A stretch of DNA of 64,000 bases, taken from the NCBI GenBank assembly GCA_964020975.1, contig OZ026622.1, positions 54,869,045 through 54,933,044 of the forward strand, read 5' to 3'. Below the pieces are notes generated by a model that saw nothing but the letters and a program-made list of their open reading frames with translations, was not told where the DNA came from and searched no databases. This DNA comes from Hermodice carunculata (taxonomy: Eukaryota; Annelida; Polychaeta; Eunicida; Amphinomidae). Shown one piece after another: positions 11,701 through 24,485 of this stretch. The number at the start of each line of letters is the position of its first letter. Position 1 is the first letter of the stretch. A program made the translations under genes and the position numbers.

Positions 11701-12826
11701 ATCTGCAATTAGATCTCCCATAATTATAATTTTGTCTGCACCAGCAGTTTTTGCATCATCCATATTGTCTTGAAGCTTCTCCTAGAAATTAACAGTGGAA
11801 TTTGGGGTTCTGTACACAACTGCTAAGAGGAATTTGTTATTTTGTAGCCGAATTTCAATCCACATAATATCTAAATCATTTTCAAGATCGTAGCGACGTT
11901 TAACAAAGAGCGACCGCGACGCATAGAGAGCCACGCCTCCGCCAATTCCAGTAGTTCTGTCCCGTCTCATAATTGGGCGGAAGCCCGGGATCTCCAGGTC
12001 GCGGTCGGGGTGTGCGGTTGAGAGAAAAGTTTCAGACAACGCGATAATGTCGAATGAATCAGCTAATGATGTCTTAATACAACGCAATTTGTCGGGAGAT
12101 ACGCTACGAATGTTTGCATGACAGATTGTAAAGTCAACGAAACCATCATCAGGCCCTTGATTAGGTTGAACATCCCCACATAGTAATAGAAGAATGGCAC
12201 AGATACAAAATAAATGTTCCACGGTTATTTCAACTTGTTTCTGTAAGATATGCAGCCTAACCAAGGTTTCCGTGCTAACCTCTGAGTGATGAATGTGTTT
12301 ACCATGAGAAGGTAGTGAAACAGCAAAGGCTAATATACATAAGTAGGTAGTAATATATAATATTGATCCAGAAGGCAGTAGAATGTCTTCAACCATGCAG
12401 TCAGTATCAAGAAAAAGGAGGTTGAAGCCATAATTGGCTACAGAAAATAACCTCGAACAAGACATAATCAATTTTTAATATACATTTCAGAATAATTATA
12501 ATGAAGTTCAAAAATCTTTCGTGTCCACGAAGGGCAATATGCATTATCAAATATAGTCTGACACACCAAAGTATACCTGTGGAGCGAGTATCCATCCACT
12601 CTGATGGCAGAGACCAGTGCAGTGTGCCAGAGTTTGGCTGGAGGAAGGTTATCACCAGGACGTTTACCAATACTAACGATAGGCTAGTTTTAACTATAAA
12701 TTCGATAACATTATGATGAAGTACTATTGATATGCATTTGAAATATACATATAGGTGAATTTTTATCGTTTGGCAATTAGTAATTATAGTCGTTACGGAA
12801 AAATATACACAAGCAAATACCGTTAA
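8706..12826 (-). mobile_element. LINE-A, full-length 4.1-kb non-LTR retrotransposon
   Basis: On the - strand, in order: ~360-bp 5' UTR (12466-12826), one long reading frame (12465-9004) with endonuclease and reverse transcriptase, and a ~300-bp 3' UTR ending in GTTTAAAC with no poly-A. It is bounded by perfect 12-bp direct repeats and inserted into LINE-B. Motifs place it in the CR1/L2/Jockey group of APE LINEs; the exact clade needs a tree. It has in-frame stops but no frameshift, so it is probably fairly young. A 68-bp tail-only relative lies at 5203-5270. Confidence 0.9.
9004..12465 (-). pseudogene. LINE-A ORF: endonuclease-reverse transcriptase, four in-frame stops
   Basis: The open frame pieces at 11782-12471, 11071-11763, 10528-10968, 10174-10488 and 9004-10140 all share one frame. 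They make ~1,153 codons interrupted only by stops at 11782, 11071, 10528 and 10174 (two TAG, two TGA). Endonuclease motifs: FTICHANIRSV, ALSETFL, and IIIMGDLIADP, where the usual Asn of GD(F/L)N is Ile; then DHCLVSASL. RT motifs: [55 protein letters not shown] and LFADDTTLF (10159-10173 for LFADD). The C-terminal tail RCACGNFNEDVCHYFCEC is a zinc-binding-like motif. The ATG at 12465 is preferred; a short N-terminal hydrophobic region precedes the endonuclease. Confidence 0.9.
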
Positions 12827-12838
12827 AGTATAGAATTG
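12827..12838. repeat. LINE-A target-site duplication, right
   Basis: AGTATAGAATTG, identical to 8694-8705, abutting the 5' end of LINE-A. LINE-B sequence resumes immediately after. Confidence 0.85.
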
Positions 12839-13066
12839 CATTGGCTCGATTACGTTTGAGTTCTCATAATTTGTGTATTGATTGAGACTGGGAGATGGGA
12901 AACCCCTTCCACTCCTCTTGTGGGTCGTAAGTGTCCCTTTTGTAAAGAGTTAAACGACGATTATCATATGGTGTTAGAATGCCCGATGTATGAGACTTAA
13001 AGGAGAAAGTATATTCCACTAGTATATCGACATAAGAGTATGTATAATTTCAATCGTCTATGTGTA
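12839..13066 (+). pseudogene. LINE-B, C-terminal fragment
   Basis: Beyond LINE-A the sequence resumes with LARLRLSSHNLCI, ETGRWETPSTPLVGRKCPFC, then KELNDDYHMVLECPMYET, a stop, and RRKYIPLVYRHKSMYNFNRL. The C-x2-C-x7-H-x4-C pattern is the zinc-knuckle tail found at the C-terminus of such LINEs. Position, strand and content fit a direct continuation of 8461-8693, so the three LINE-B pieces are one old insertion. Confidence 0.7.
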
Positions 13067-13180
13067 GATCAACGGACACATGGAAACATTACAATGGCAA
13101 AGAACTGAAGCGAAAAAATAGACGGACGACGGAGACGGATGACGGACTGATAAACGTACACATGGAAACGTTGCCTTACA
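13067..13180. repeat. 20-bp direct repeats flanking a short segment
   Basis: AACGGACACATGGAAACATT (near 13071) and AACGTACACATGGAAACGTT (near 13155) bracket ~64 bp rich in GACGGA words. It may be a small insertion or a duplication at the LINE-B tail; no end motifs are diagnostic. Confidence 0.4.
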
Positions 13181-13797
13181 GTGAACGACATGAGGGGCAA
13201 CGGATTGGTATATCTTAATGTTATGTTTTTCTTGCATGTTAAATTATTGCTCAAAATTCTGTTATTGGCTGGTACTGAAGTTATTAATAACTTCCTCCAT
13301 CGCTTTATTCATTTATGGTAAATTGATTATGCTCTCAGGTGTATTAATGTAGAATTTACTTCTGATATCGTGGATATGTTGGATACCCTGCTCTTAATGG
13401 GTTGTATATTTGTTGTATCGATGAGTATAGACCTTGACTTTAACGTTATGAACATGTTTGTTTGTTTTGCACACGGGCCTGGAGGCCTATTGCTGAATAA
13501 ACAAATGTTGAACCTAAGATTCATTAGGCCCCATATCTGCACCAAAATTGTCGTATTAGATGGATATGTATCAAAACTTATTCCTTTATTTTCATATTCT
13601 CTTTTAATAAACAAAAACTGATTTACCCAATAAACCTTTTACGGCAAAAAACTATCAGTTCTTATCTAAGAAATGATCAGTTCGTTCGCGTATAAAAATG
13701 AAGAATTCCGCAAACTTTACCTTTAACATAGACATTTTCTGCTCTGCTCTTGTATCACCTTTGTAAAAAAACAGATATTTTAAAAAAATATTTTGAT

Positions 13798-13893
<96 letters not shown>

Positions 13894-14359
13894 AAGATTG
13901 GTAATTTTGTCTTGAATAGTTTTCAGCATATATGCCGAATTTTACCATAAGCCAAATTTTTACCCTAAAAGACTGTTCTTAATTTTGAGTTCCACTTTGG
14001 ATGCTGCAATTTTTTCAAAGCCTTGTGGTCATTTGAGTGTATAGGTTTTTCATATTAGGAATGTATATATTTGTGATATTTGATGTAGAAGTGAAGTCGC
14101 TTTGATCGGTTGGACATTACTTTGAAAGATCGTTATTATATGTCGAGCCATTTAATTTTAACAGTTATGTCATTGTTTGCGCAGACAAGAATCACTTATA
14201 AAATAATTTATAGGTGTTGAGGAACAGTTTCTCTGTTGCAAGTCGTGAAGGGATCAACAAAATCACGGCATCAGAAATAATGCTTCATCACTGAAATAAT
14301 ATCAACCGTAGATTAAAAATGAAATAACTCTGAACACCGAAGTGCCATGGTGTCATCGT
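13181..14359. other. Unassigned AT-rich stretch with TA microsatellite
   Basis: No gene or element is recognised. The only clear feature is the TA tract at 13800-13890. Long open frames near 13327-13621 occur on both strands over the same bases and lack any family signature. Confidence 0.4.
13800..13890. repeat. (TA)n microsatellite
   Basis: About 90 bp of uninterrupted TA repeat. Confidence 0.97.
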
Positions 14360-15449
<1,090 letters not shown>

Positions 15450-15539
15450 GGTGGTCGCCCTTTTGGTGTATTTTGTGCCAATGGCACACAGTTTTGCTCT
15501 AATGAACTTTTGTTGGAGGTTATGGCAGGAAAAATAAGG

Positions 15540-15851
<312 letters not shown>

Positions 15852-16072
15852 GTTTTTTTGGGGGGGAGGGAAAAATTATTTCTTTAAGGACAAAAAAAGC
15901 AACAAAAATGCGAGGATTTACATATGATACTTGTAACATAAAAATTTCATTTGGTCCTGATGTGCTGCAAAATATTTTTCCCTGGAAATGATTTTCTTCG
16001 TATTTGTGTGACATATAATATGACAGCTTCGTGTCGAATAGTAACATACTAAATTCAGTAAATTTACCCCCC

Positions 16073-16461
16073 CCGCATGCTCACAGCTTCCACTGCCACT
16101 GTTAAGGGTGAACAAGTCTCTCATCCACTTGTCAGTCAGCTGAGCTTTGTGAGGGTCTGTCGTCCATCGTCCGTCCGTCCACAATTCACATTTTCGACTT
16201 CTTCTGCAAAACCGCTGGAAAGATTCCCCTCAAACGTGGTGGGGATGTGCCTTGGGTGGGTTTCTACCAAGTTTGTTCAAATGGTCACGGTCCAGTGATT
16301 TTTTTTGATTTTTTTTTGATGATTTTTTGTTCTTTTAGGGGGCAAATCTTAAAAATCTTCTCCGAAACCGCTCACCCAATTACTTTGATATCGCACAGGG
16401 ACACTCCTGGGGACTCCTAGTTCTTAATTTGTTCACCAGGTGGCACTGCAATATTTTTCCG

Positions 16462-16509
<48 letters not shown>

Positions 16510-17950
16510 AGTGTTTGCTATTTTTGACTTCTTCTCCAGTGTGTGTGTCAGTGTTTGCTATTTTTGACTTCTTCTCCAGAACCGTCACTCAGATTAAGCT
16601 GAACTTGGTGGATATGTTTCTTGTGAAAGGGTCAAACAAAATTGTTCACTACGTGGCACTGCTATAGATTCATGATTTTTAACGATTTTTTTTTTCAATT
16701 CGGGTACTTGTCGGTAAATGCACATTTCCTATTGATTACTATGCAAGCCAATGGCCATTCGAATGTTCATTCACATTTTCGACTTCTCCAAAACCGCCAT
16801 CCAGATTGACTTCAAACTTGGTAGCAATGTACCTTGGGTGGGTTTGTATTAGGTTTATTCAAATGGTCATGCTCCAGTGATTTTGGATTTTTAATGATTT
16901 TTTTTTCTGACTTTGGTGGGGGTCATGGCAAATCTTAAAAAAAAAAAAATCTCCAAAAACGCTTACCCTATTGCTTTGATACTGCATAGGAACACTCCTA
17001 GGGACTCCTAGTTCTGAATGTGTTCACCTGGTGGTGCTGCAATTTTTCTAATCTTTTATGATTTTTAGTGTGTTTTCGCTACTTTTTTATTTTTTCTCCT
17101 GAAGCGTCACTCAGATTAAGCTGAAACGTGGTGGCTATGTTCCTTGTAAAAGGGTCAAACATATGTGTTTACTAGGTGGCACTGCTTGCATTCCTGATTT
17201 TTTATGATTTTTTTTCTCTTTTTTTTTCAATTCAGATACTTTTCGGTAAATGCACCTTTTCTATTAATTACTATGCAAGTCAAAGGCTTTCCAATGATAA
17301 TTCGCATTTTTGGACTTCTCTGAAGAAACTGTCACTCAGATTCACTTCAGACTTGGTGGCAATGTACCTTGGGTGGGTTTCTACCAACTTTGTTCAAATG
17401 GTCATGCTCCATTGATTTTTTTTAACTTTAAAATAGTTTTAATAGGGAAGCTTAACGTGGGAATTTTTTGAAATGGTTATAACTGAAATAATTGCGGCCA
17501 GATTTTTGTCAAACCTGGTAGGGATGTGTGTACCTTTTATAAGTGTCTACTTATTTTGTGCAAGTGGTCATGCTCTAGTGATATTTGGACCTTGACTTCA
17601 TTCCCAAGATCACAGGACAACTGACACGAAATTTTCTGTTCATTTGATAACTTGAGATCTGTTCTGAGTTAGGACCTTGATGTTGCACATGTTAATGTTT
17701 CTCTATAAAGGTCATGCTTCGACAGTACATGAGTGACCTTGACCTCATTTTGGGGATCACTGTGCAACATACATGAATTTTACTCTTCACTATAACTTGA
17801 GAACTACTTGAAGTGGGAACTTGATGTTGCACATGTTCTTGCATAAAGGTGAGACTTATTCAGTACATGGGTGACCTTGATCGTATCCCAAGTTCAAGAC
17901 CAACAAATGTGAAAAAATTCTAGGTCAGCTGAGCATGGGCTGTGCACACA
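16073..17950 (+). repeat. Long tandem-structured dispersed repeat
   Basis: Two and a half units of about 535-582 bp: CCTTGGGTGGGTTT followed by TTCAAATGGTCA recurs near 16250, 16832 and 17367, and TCACTCAGATTAAGCTGAA near 16584 and 17106. It is followed by a ~155-bp direct repeat (17583-17905) with GGACCTTGATGTTGCACATG / AACTTGATGTTGCACATG. The left end carries GTCAGCTGAGCTTTGTGAGG, then CGTCCGTCCGTCC. The right end carries GGTCAGCTGAGCATGGGCTG, then a GGGCTGTGCACACAGCCC-type dyad and CTCTTGTT. It is non-coding. Similar GTCCGTCC-rich repeats are widespread in marine invertebrates (recollection, not a search). The class is uncertain. Confidence 0.65.
16467..16580. repeat. (GT)n plus 44-bp duplication
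   Basis: A GT tract (16467-16508) is followed by two copies of a unit beginning GTGTGTCAGTGTTTGCTATT and ending CTTCTTCTCCAG, a local duplication inside the larger repeat. Confidence 0.85.
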
Positions 17951-19846
17951 GCCCTCTTGTTATTATTTGGTTTGTGAAACTACCAAGTGCTGGACAAAGT
18001 GGCTCTGTCGAGATCCTAACAGTTTTGTGTCAAGTGCCATTAAGTAAAACTATACATTGCTACATGATAATGAGACCTACTGGCGAAATTGTCTCAAATA
18101 ACTTTTATGCAGTTTGACATGTTTGCCTTTGGGATAATCCAGTCAGTGTAGCATTGACAGTTAGACACAGAAACATGTATGACTAAAAAACTATAGGACA
18201 CATAAAGATGATTGAGAGATTCCAACAAGCTAGTGACATATTTAAAATTCAAAGTCAATTTTGTCAGAGAAAAGTATTAAATCGTAATTTACAAACACAC
18301 AAAAAACATATTAAACTGAATTCCTCATAAACGCATATGACGTCTTAAGGTGGAGTATCTGAAGCCATCACCTTTGGATAACCTCTAATCACTTTATCAT
18401 AACTTTTGATAGTTTGATACTTCAACTACATACTCCCAAAAATTCAGATGTGTTAACATAAAATTTATATGAGAAAATTGATCTCAAAACATTTGCTTAC
18501 ACTGAGAAGTTTAAGCAGTGCTGGGAGCATGGATTTGTTTGCATGGGCATGATAAAGAACCATGTCATTGTTTGCACAGTCATTAGTCCATGGCCCCTGG
18601 AAACCAATTGAGCCATTGACAAGGGTCACTCACACGAAACCAATAGCCGTGGAGAGAAGAATGGGCTAGTTCAGAATAATCACTACCATTGTTCTGATTA
18701 CTTTGAAATTCTCTATTGATGTAAAAACAAATAGCACAATCCACATATAAATTACTGGTCCCCAAATATGGAAAGCCGCATGTGAACCTACACCCAAACA
18801 AGCCAAGTGTGCTGTTCCCATTTTAAAAAAGTCGAAATTTAAGCCACAAAATATACTTTTGTTTAAAACATCACAGAGATAAAGCTACAAGTTTATTTCA
18901 CACAATAATTAAAACACAGGACAGAAGAAATGAGTATGTGTCATATCACAGCCATAAATGCGTAAGAATTGGCAACTTTTTCTTTCATTGTGATTTTCTC
19001 GGAACTGTTTTTTGCTCAACCTCTGCAATTTGTATCTCGCCTCACAAACGTATGAATTGCCCTATCACATTAAAATCAACGGACATCCAAAAACAAATCA
19101 TATCCAGTAGCCGTTCCCAGGATTTTTTTTTCTGACAACCCATTCCGTGACTTTTGGAGCAATTTATAGAAAGAAAATGAACAACGTGTCAGGACTAAAT
19201 TAAAAGTTTAATAACTTTTTTATTTATGCTATTTCAGGACTAACCATTGAATCCTATCCTGGGCATGGATATATATATTTTGAATTTCTTCTGATTTCAA
19301 CTTGAAAAAAAAAATGTGCGCTTTCTGCGCGAAAAATGTGAAAATCCTACCAAGTCAGAAAAGATGCTATGAAGTCTCAAAAAATTCCAATCCTGCTTAA
19401 AAAAAAAACTATGGATACAAATCTATGGATATGTTGTAATCAGAAAATATAAAGATTTAATGTACTTGTGAAAAAATTAAATGGGTAATATCGATCCAAA
19501 GTTGCCAGTCTCACTGCGCACTAGCTTCACAGCTTCCACCTTAATACAGTGGGTGTGTTACCATCGCATCTGCTTAAAAAACGTATATGCATATTGAGGG
19601 TGAAATGCAGTATAAGTTTATATTGAAATATGATGAGCCCCGAGAAACTCTAAATTATGCAAACATACAACTATGCAAACTTAACAAAAGAAGAAAAATT
19701 AAAATTTCTCCTGGCCGCTTCAAGTGGAAACCTTTGAGTATTGAAGCAGGTTATAAAATTGTGGCATGGAGGCTTCAGCATCCGTGAACATGACAAGCAA
19801 AGTTAATGGTTGTTTGAGCTGTCGCCTGTCGAAGATGATCTATACA
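17951..19846. other. Unassigned intergenic stretch
   Basis: No element ends or coding signatures are recognised. A - strand frame at 18583-18801 is cysteine- and aromatic-rich (CRFTCGFPYLGTSN) but lacks a convincing acceptor or family match, so it is not called a gene. Confidence 0.4.
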
Positions 19847-20070
19847 TTAACTGTTTTCCCTTAAACCGGCCCAGATCGGCTGGTGGTAAAATGTCGTCTG
19901 CTTAGTGTTTTCAACCAATTTGAACAGTAATGAAAAACAATTTGACTGAGAATTGTTGATGAGACCCATCAAGATCACATCCACCAGGTCGACAGCTTTC
20001 CTTTTCACGGGTTGGGCACTTAGTGTTCAAAGCTGTCGACTAGGTCGTAATTCAAGGGGTCAAGGGTTAA
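19847..20070 (+). mobile_element. TTAA hairpin element 1 (224 bp)
   Basis: Flanked by TTAA at both ends (19847-19850 and 20067-20070). The left side carries ACCGGCCCAGATCGGCTGGTGG and AATGTCGTCTGCT; the right end is CAAGGGGTCAAGGGTTAA. The internal dyad 19988-20040 (GTCGACAGCTTTCC to AAAGCTGTCGAC) is decayed in the middle. TTAA target duplications and CCCTTT-type ends suggest a piggyBac-like non-autonomous element. Confidence 0.7.
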
Positions 20071-21086
20071 TAACCCCCATGTACATGTAGGTTTATGTAA
20101 TTGTATAGATACCCTAGTGTTTTTATAGTGTAAATGCCAGAAGTCTTTTGTTTCTGCTTTGCTTTGAAAAGTTGTACCGTACCGATATAAACAGAAATCA
20201 GGTTTTCAGTGTGAGTTTCAGTTTAATACAGGCAACAGTCCCTGTCAGATCCTGTAGCTTCTTTAGGTGTATCAGCTAAAATTTCAAACTGTAGCAAATA
20301 TGGTGTATTTTAGCTAATTGGAAAGGTAGAAGTGAAGGGAAATCAAATATTTTTTAATTTTGTGACACAATCATATTGATTATTTGTATTGGGTTTATCC
20401 CAGATGGATTATTTTAATCTTTAGGGATTTAAAGATTAAATTTTGGCAAAATCACTGTAAATATACTATGGGAAGGGCAATTTCTGCATACATCGTAAAG
20501 GTAGACAGCAGCCATCCACTTTATTTAACGTACATTTGTGGTTTGGGATTATCCTGATCCGGATATAGATTATCTCAAGCTGGCAAAGATTTAAGAGATA
20601 CGGGTCAACATTTTGGTAAATACATTAAAAGGTTTGCCTTTTTGAACCGGATAATTTCGAAATTAAATTCGTGTCTGTTTGAATTTATCTGCAAAGATAA
20701 TCCACCTAATTGATAATCTCCACAGAAATTTAATAGTAATGTCAAGGATGAAAGTGGCCTTGGAACAAACCCACTTCATCCTTCACTTTGACACGATAAT
20801 GTGAGTTTTTCAGACAGTTTTGCAATTTTCAAGTTTTGTTAATTATTCCAAACCCCTACTGGGATATGTGAATGTACACAAATATTACAATGATTGGTTT
20901 GCACACAACTTATAGTAAAAATTACCAATAATGTGTAAATACTACCTTTAAAAATTTACTTAATCAAGTCAGGACATTTTTATCATGCGACCCAAGCAAA
21001 AACTTGTAAGGATCCTCTGATCTCTGTAAAAAGTCACTGAACTAATAGTTTCTATAACTTCAAAAAATCTGTATTCAACAATATAA
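20071..21086. other. Unassigned stretch with a weak hairpin
   Basis: An imperfect dyad near 20741-20794 (GTCAAGGATGAAAGTGG / CCACTTCATCCTTCAC) is the only structure noted. No gene is seen. Confidence 0.4.
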
Positions 21087-21528
21087 AAGGGCATTGACTT
21101 GTGTTTGTTTTTAATACCCGGGTACCCGACTGTCGGGTAATTTATTACCCGGGTACCCGAATCATAACATCAAGCAACCCAACCAATGTACACGCAGAGA
21201 GATGCGCGCCATTATTAGCCATTCAACTAACCCCAATACGAGATCGTGTCCAAGCATAAACTTTATTGGACAGTGGGCAATTTGAGCTGGAAAAATGACA
21301 TTTATTTGACATAAACTTTATAGCACAAAGGGTGCCTGAGCTGGAAATAATATTTGAGACCGCGAAAGTTTCTCATTCTTAACTCAAATGTTATTATCCT
21401 TTGGTCAAGTATTATAAGTTATTGAATATAGCTATCTTTAAAAAACACACCCTTTTTTATAGGTACCCGACAATACTACCCGGGTACCCGACTTTTCCGT
21501 AGTACCCGGGTACCCGATCAATGCCTTA
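21087..21528 (-). mobile_element. hAT-like MITE, copy 2 (inverted)
   Basis: Full-length relative of the element at 5488-5946 in the opposite orientation. It shares the GGGCATTGACTTG end, the TACCCGGGTACCCG subterminal clusters and the interior (for example ACGCAGAGAGATGCGCG and GGACAGTGGGCAATTTGAGC). The flanking 8-mers CAATATAA and CTATACAA match at 6 of 8 positions, so the insertion is older than copy 1 or the TSD has drifted. Confidence 0.85.
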
Positions 21529-22309
21529 CTATACAATGATATTCATCTACAATCAGGTTACAATTACATAGATTGCAAAACCTTTGCGTTTATCGAATGT
21601 TCCTGTGTCCTCCTTCTTCAGTGGGTATAAGGTGATTGGAAGTTCTAAACCTACACAGACATGAAGCAAGACTCAAGGCAATATGGTAAGATACTTTTCG
21701 CAAACATGCTCTTTCTCTAATACCTTATCAGTACTGGATTTAGCCAACTTTCATTTACAATTTGCTTTCCAGTTTTGTCTCCATGTGTCATTTAAACGAT
21801 TCGAAAAATTATGTCAAATAGCATACAGATGGAAAGTCCTCATTCATCCAAATATTGGCCATGCCTACATTATTAAGAGTGTTATGTATATAATTCCACC
21901 ATTTAAATATTGTTGAATTCAAAGAATTATGCACACATCTTAGAACAAAGTTTGATATTTTCTTTTTTTCTCTGCAAAAATGAGTTTAGCCCCAAACCTT
22001 ACCAATCTCTTATTAATAATCCCATTTGCTACAGGAAACTTTCCTAGCCCCGTATTTCACATCCGTACAATGCGCATATGTGGAGTTTAGGTAATCTACA
22101 AGGTCTGAATGAGTTTCTAGCGTTCTCAGTCCCAATGTGGGATATTTGTTACGGAACTTTGTACATTTGAGTTAGAAATGTACGCTGTGATTGAACTGAC
22201 ATAGAAATGTACCATGTGTTTGAATTGACAATCACATGTATGGTCTTGACAATTGACTTCAGGTCTTGTTGCATAAGCAGTATGTAGCGCCATCTATCAA
22301 ATATTTGAG
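21529..22309. other. Stretch upstream of the ITPR promoter
   Basis: No coding family or element ends are recognised. It could hold distal promoter sequence or an untranslated exon of ITPR, but nothing in it proves this. Confidence 0.4.
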
Positions 22310-22667
22310 AAACTAAAATGAAAATATCACTGCGCGAACGAGGACATTCAGCAAGTGCTTCGCCAGGATTTCCGCTAAGCTGTGGTAAGGCTGCACCCTG
22401 ACAAGACAAACAGAACAACCTGGCAGTGCTCAGGAGTGGAAGAGTGGCCAGGTGTTTACAGTGGAAAGAAATTCGGCGTTCTTGCAGCCTCCGAGAAAGC
22501 GTGCGATGTTGCCTAGAGGTACATGTGTATTTAAGTGGAATTACTGAGACGTTGGATTACCGCTTGACTATAGCAGTGCCAAACACCTGTGCCAAACGAC
22601 GGGGACGGAAGGTGGCGACCGCCGATATGGATCTGGATCTGTGACGAAAGGTTGATCCACCGGCAGA
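22310..22667 (+). promoter_or_regulatory. Probable ITPR 5' UTR / proximal promoter
   Basis: This stretch directly upstream of the ITPR start codon is visibly richer in G, C and CpG than its AT-rich surroundings (for example around 22318-22345, 22466-22510 and 22590-22660). That fits a TATA-less promoter and 5' UTR, and I see no TATA box. The transcription start, and whether a non-coding exon lies further upstream, cannot be fixed from sequence. The in-frame TGA at 22653 confirms that the last part is untranslated in the ITPR frame. Confidence 0.35.
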
Positions 22668-22759
22668 ATGAATGATTCGGCAGCAAGCTTCCTGTATATC
22701 GGGGACATTGTGTCTCTGTTTGCAGAAGGCAGCGTCAGTGGATTTATTTCCACGTTGGG
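22668..22759 (+). CDS. ITPR: ITPR coding exon 1 (residues 1-31 start)
   Basis: First coding exon of an inositol 1,4,5-trisphosphate receptor, the IP3-gated Ca2+ release channel of the endoplasmic reticulum. It encodes 30 whole codons plus two bases, including [15 protein letters not shown] and GFISTL, which match the start of vertebrate IP3 receptors nearly residue for residue (from memory, not a search). The start is ATG 22668-22670; an in-frame TGA at 22653-22655 excludes an upstream start. The donor is GG|gtaagtga. The split Gly codon is completed by the first base of the exon at 27350. The segment belongs to the N-terminal suppressor domain, which tunes IP3 affinity. The family is certain; which paralogue cannot be told from 93 residues. 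Confidence 0.93.
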
Positions 22760-23410
22760 GTAAGTGATCGTAACATAACAAGCTCTGTATTGCAGCAAAG
22801 TCTGGTAGTGACCCACATAGAAATAGAATGCATCGCCACTTGTTGTGGGTGCAGGGCCACCGAGTTGGCGTGTTGTCACTGTTGACCAGGACCACCCGTG
22901 CCTCGTACAGTGTCAGTAGATCAACCAGTCATCAGTTGTGCTAAAAGGGGTAGAAAAACACAAAATGGACATGTAAAGTTTTATTTCATTTTGTTATCTC
23001 ACTGCATTTGCACATGGGCTGATGTAACTGTCACAGACACAGTGAATGGAATCTGATCATGGATGAAGCAGTGAATTTACTAACCTTCGTTTGTTAATAG
23101 GTGACCATGTTGTGCTCTTTGGGATCAATGTAAGGAGCATTATAATGGTTACAGATTCAAGTTCCTCATTGAAAAAAAAAAAAGAAAGAATGAAAACACT
23201 GGACACACTTTTCCCACTGTTCATACCCCGTGGAACATTTGTCACAGAAAAAGATCACTCTCCTTCTTGAACTTGAGGGTATGTAGCATGTATACAACAT
23301 ATTACAATACAAAACTTCCAAAAGTCAAAAGCATGGCCCAGGCTACATCGCGATGGCACCTTAAGTCAACTTACCCCTGCCCCCCCCCCCCAAAAAAATA
23401 CAATACAATG

Positions 23411-23680
23411 TACAATGAAACCTCTCAAATAGGGACACCAGAGATTGCAACATTCAAAATGCCATTTTCAGGGACATTTAAGTGAGAACATAAGGGGCAG
23501 ATCATATTTAACAAAGAATATGTAAGAAAATACTCAGTGCGGGACAAGCGCCGTAAAAGTGGAAAAATTTAACCTAATTTCAGGGACTGCCCCTGATGAT
23601 GAGGGACAGTTGCCATCTCCGGGACACCCATTGATTTCTGGGAAAAAAAAGTATCTCAACTTGAAAGGTGTCCCTTTACT
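23411..23680. mobile_element. Degraded TA-flanked inverted-repeat element
   Basis: The left end TACAATGAAACCTCTCAAAT then AGGGACACC is mirrored loosely by AAAGGTGTCCCTTTACTTTA near 23665. Internal GGGACA words alternate in orientation. It resembles the pogo/Tc1-like MITEs in intron 3, but the right end is poor. Confidence 0.4.
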
Positions 23681-24255
23681 TTATCAAGGTCAAGGAGACT
23701 ACACGTGTTCTTGATATTATCCAGGTAATTCAAGGCCGTAGCTTGGGGACAGGGGGTCAAAGGGGGCAATTGCCCCCTCCCCAGAGTAAAAAAAGAAAGT
23801 CATGGCAAAAATTATCTTCCGCTACTACTAGGTTTATGAATTAGGATGGGGAAGAAGTCCAATATATACACTAAGTTGGTGTCTACATATCCAATGAATG
23901 AATCCCATGATAGATCACTTACGCACAGCTGCCCTCCCACCTAGCTGGGTGTTAATTACTTGGTCAAGCTTATGCTTCAACAGAATGTTATGTAACCATG
24001 TCCCACCCCCCACCCCGTCTGTTGGTAGGCTGTTGGGGTCGATGCAGCTGAGAATGATGTGGGAGTGAAAACAAATTTCATTCTTTAGACTTGTCACTGA
24101 AAAAGCTAAGGCTCTGTGGCGTACATATATATGTACTGTAATCATGTAGACCTATTCTGCTTAAACTCCCTTGTTTTTTTAATCCTGGCTGCCTTCCTCA
24201 GTCCCATTAAATCAAGGCTAGTAAATTTTGTTCAAATATGTGTTATTAAGCTTCA

Positions 24256-24485
24256 TTGAACTCATTCCATACTATGGTCACAGGGCTTGGTCAGTGGTTC
24301 TGGCACTGCCTGGCAAGTCAGCTGCAGCATGACTGGCCAGGCAGTGCCAGAACCACTGACTTAAGACTATACACATGTTGGTACTTGAATGAAAGCTCTT
24401 TTCATGAAGAATTTAAATATGCAATTATCACCTTAAATATAGGTAAATGTACGGAAATATCAGGGACTGGTATGGAATGAGTTAA
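24256..24485 (+). mobile_element. TTAA hairpin element 2, CATTCCATAC-end type
   Basis: The left end is TTGAACTCATTCCATACTAT and the right end GACTGGTATGGAATGAGTTAA, giving an inverted repeat AACTCATTCCATAC and an intact TTAA on the right (24482-24485); the left TTAA has drifted to TTGA. The internal hairpin has perfect 25-bp arms at 24290-24314 and 24336-24360 around a partly self-complementary 21-nt loop. The right half (ACTTGAATGAAAGCTCTTTT) is shared with 48164-48405. Confidence 0.75.

Noticed and set aside
12407-12841. Protein-coding gene upstream of LINE-A (144-codon - strand frame)
   Set aside because: It overlaps the LINE-A 5' UTR and target duplication and shows no family signature.
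18583-18801. Cys-rich - strand frame as a secreted-protein exon
   Set aside because: No convincing acceptor, polypyrimidine tract or recognisable domain; kept only as unassigned.
24290-24360. Transcription terminator or attenuator
   Set aside because: The hairpin lies in an intron of an animal gene within a TTAA-type element; bacterial terminator logic does not apply.
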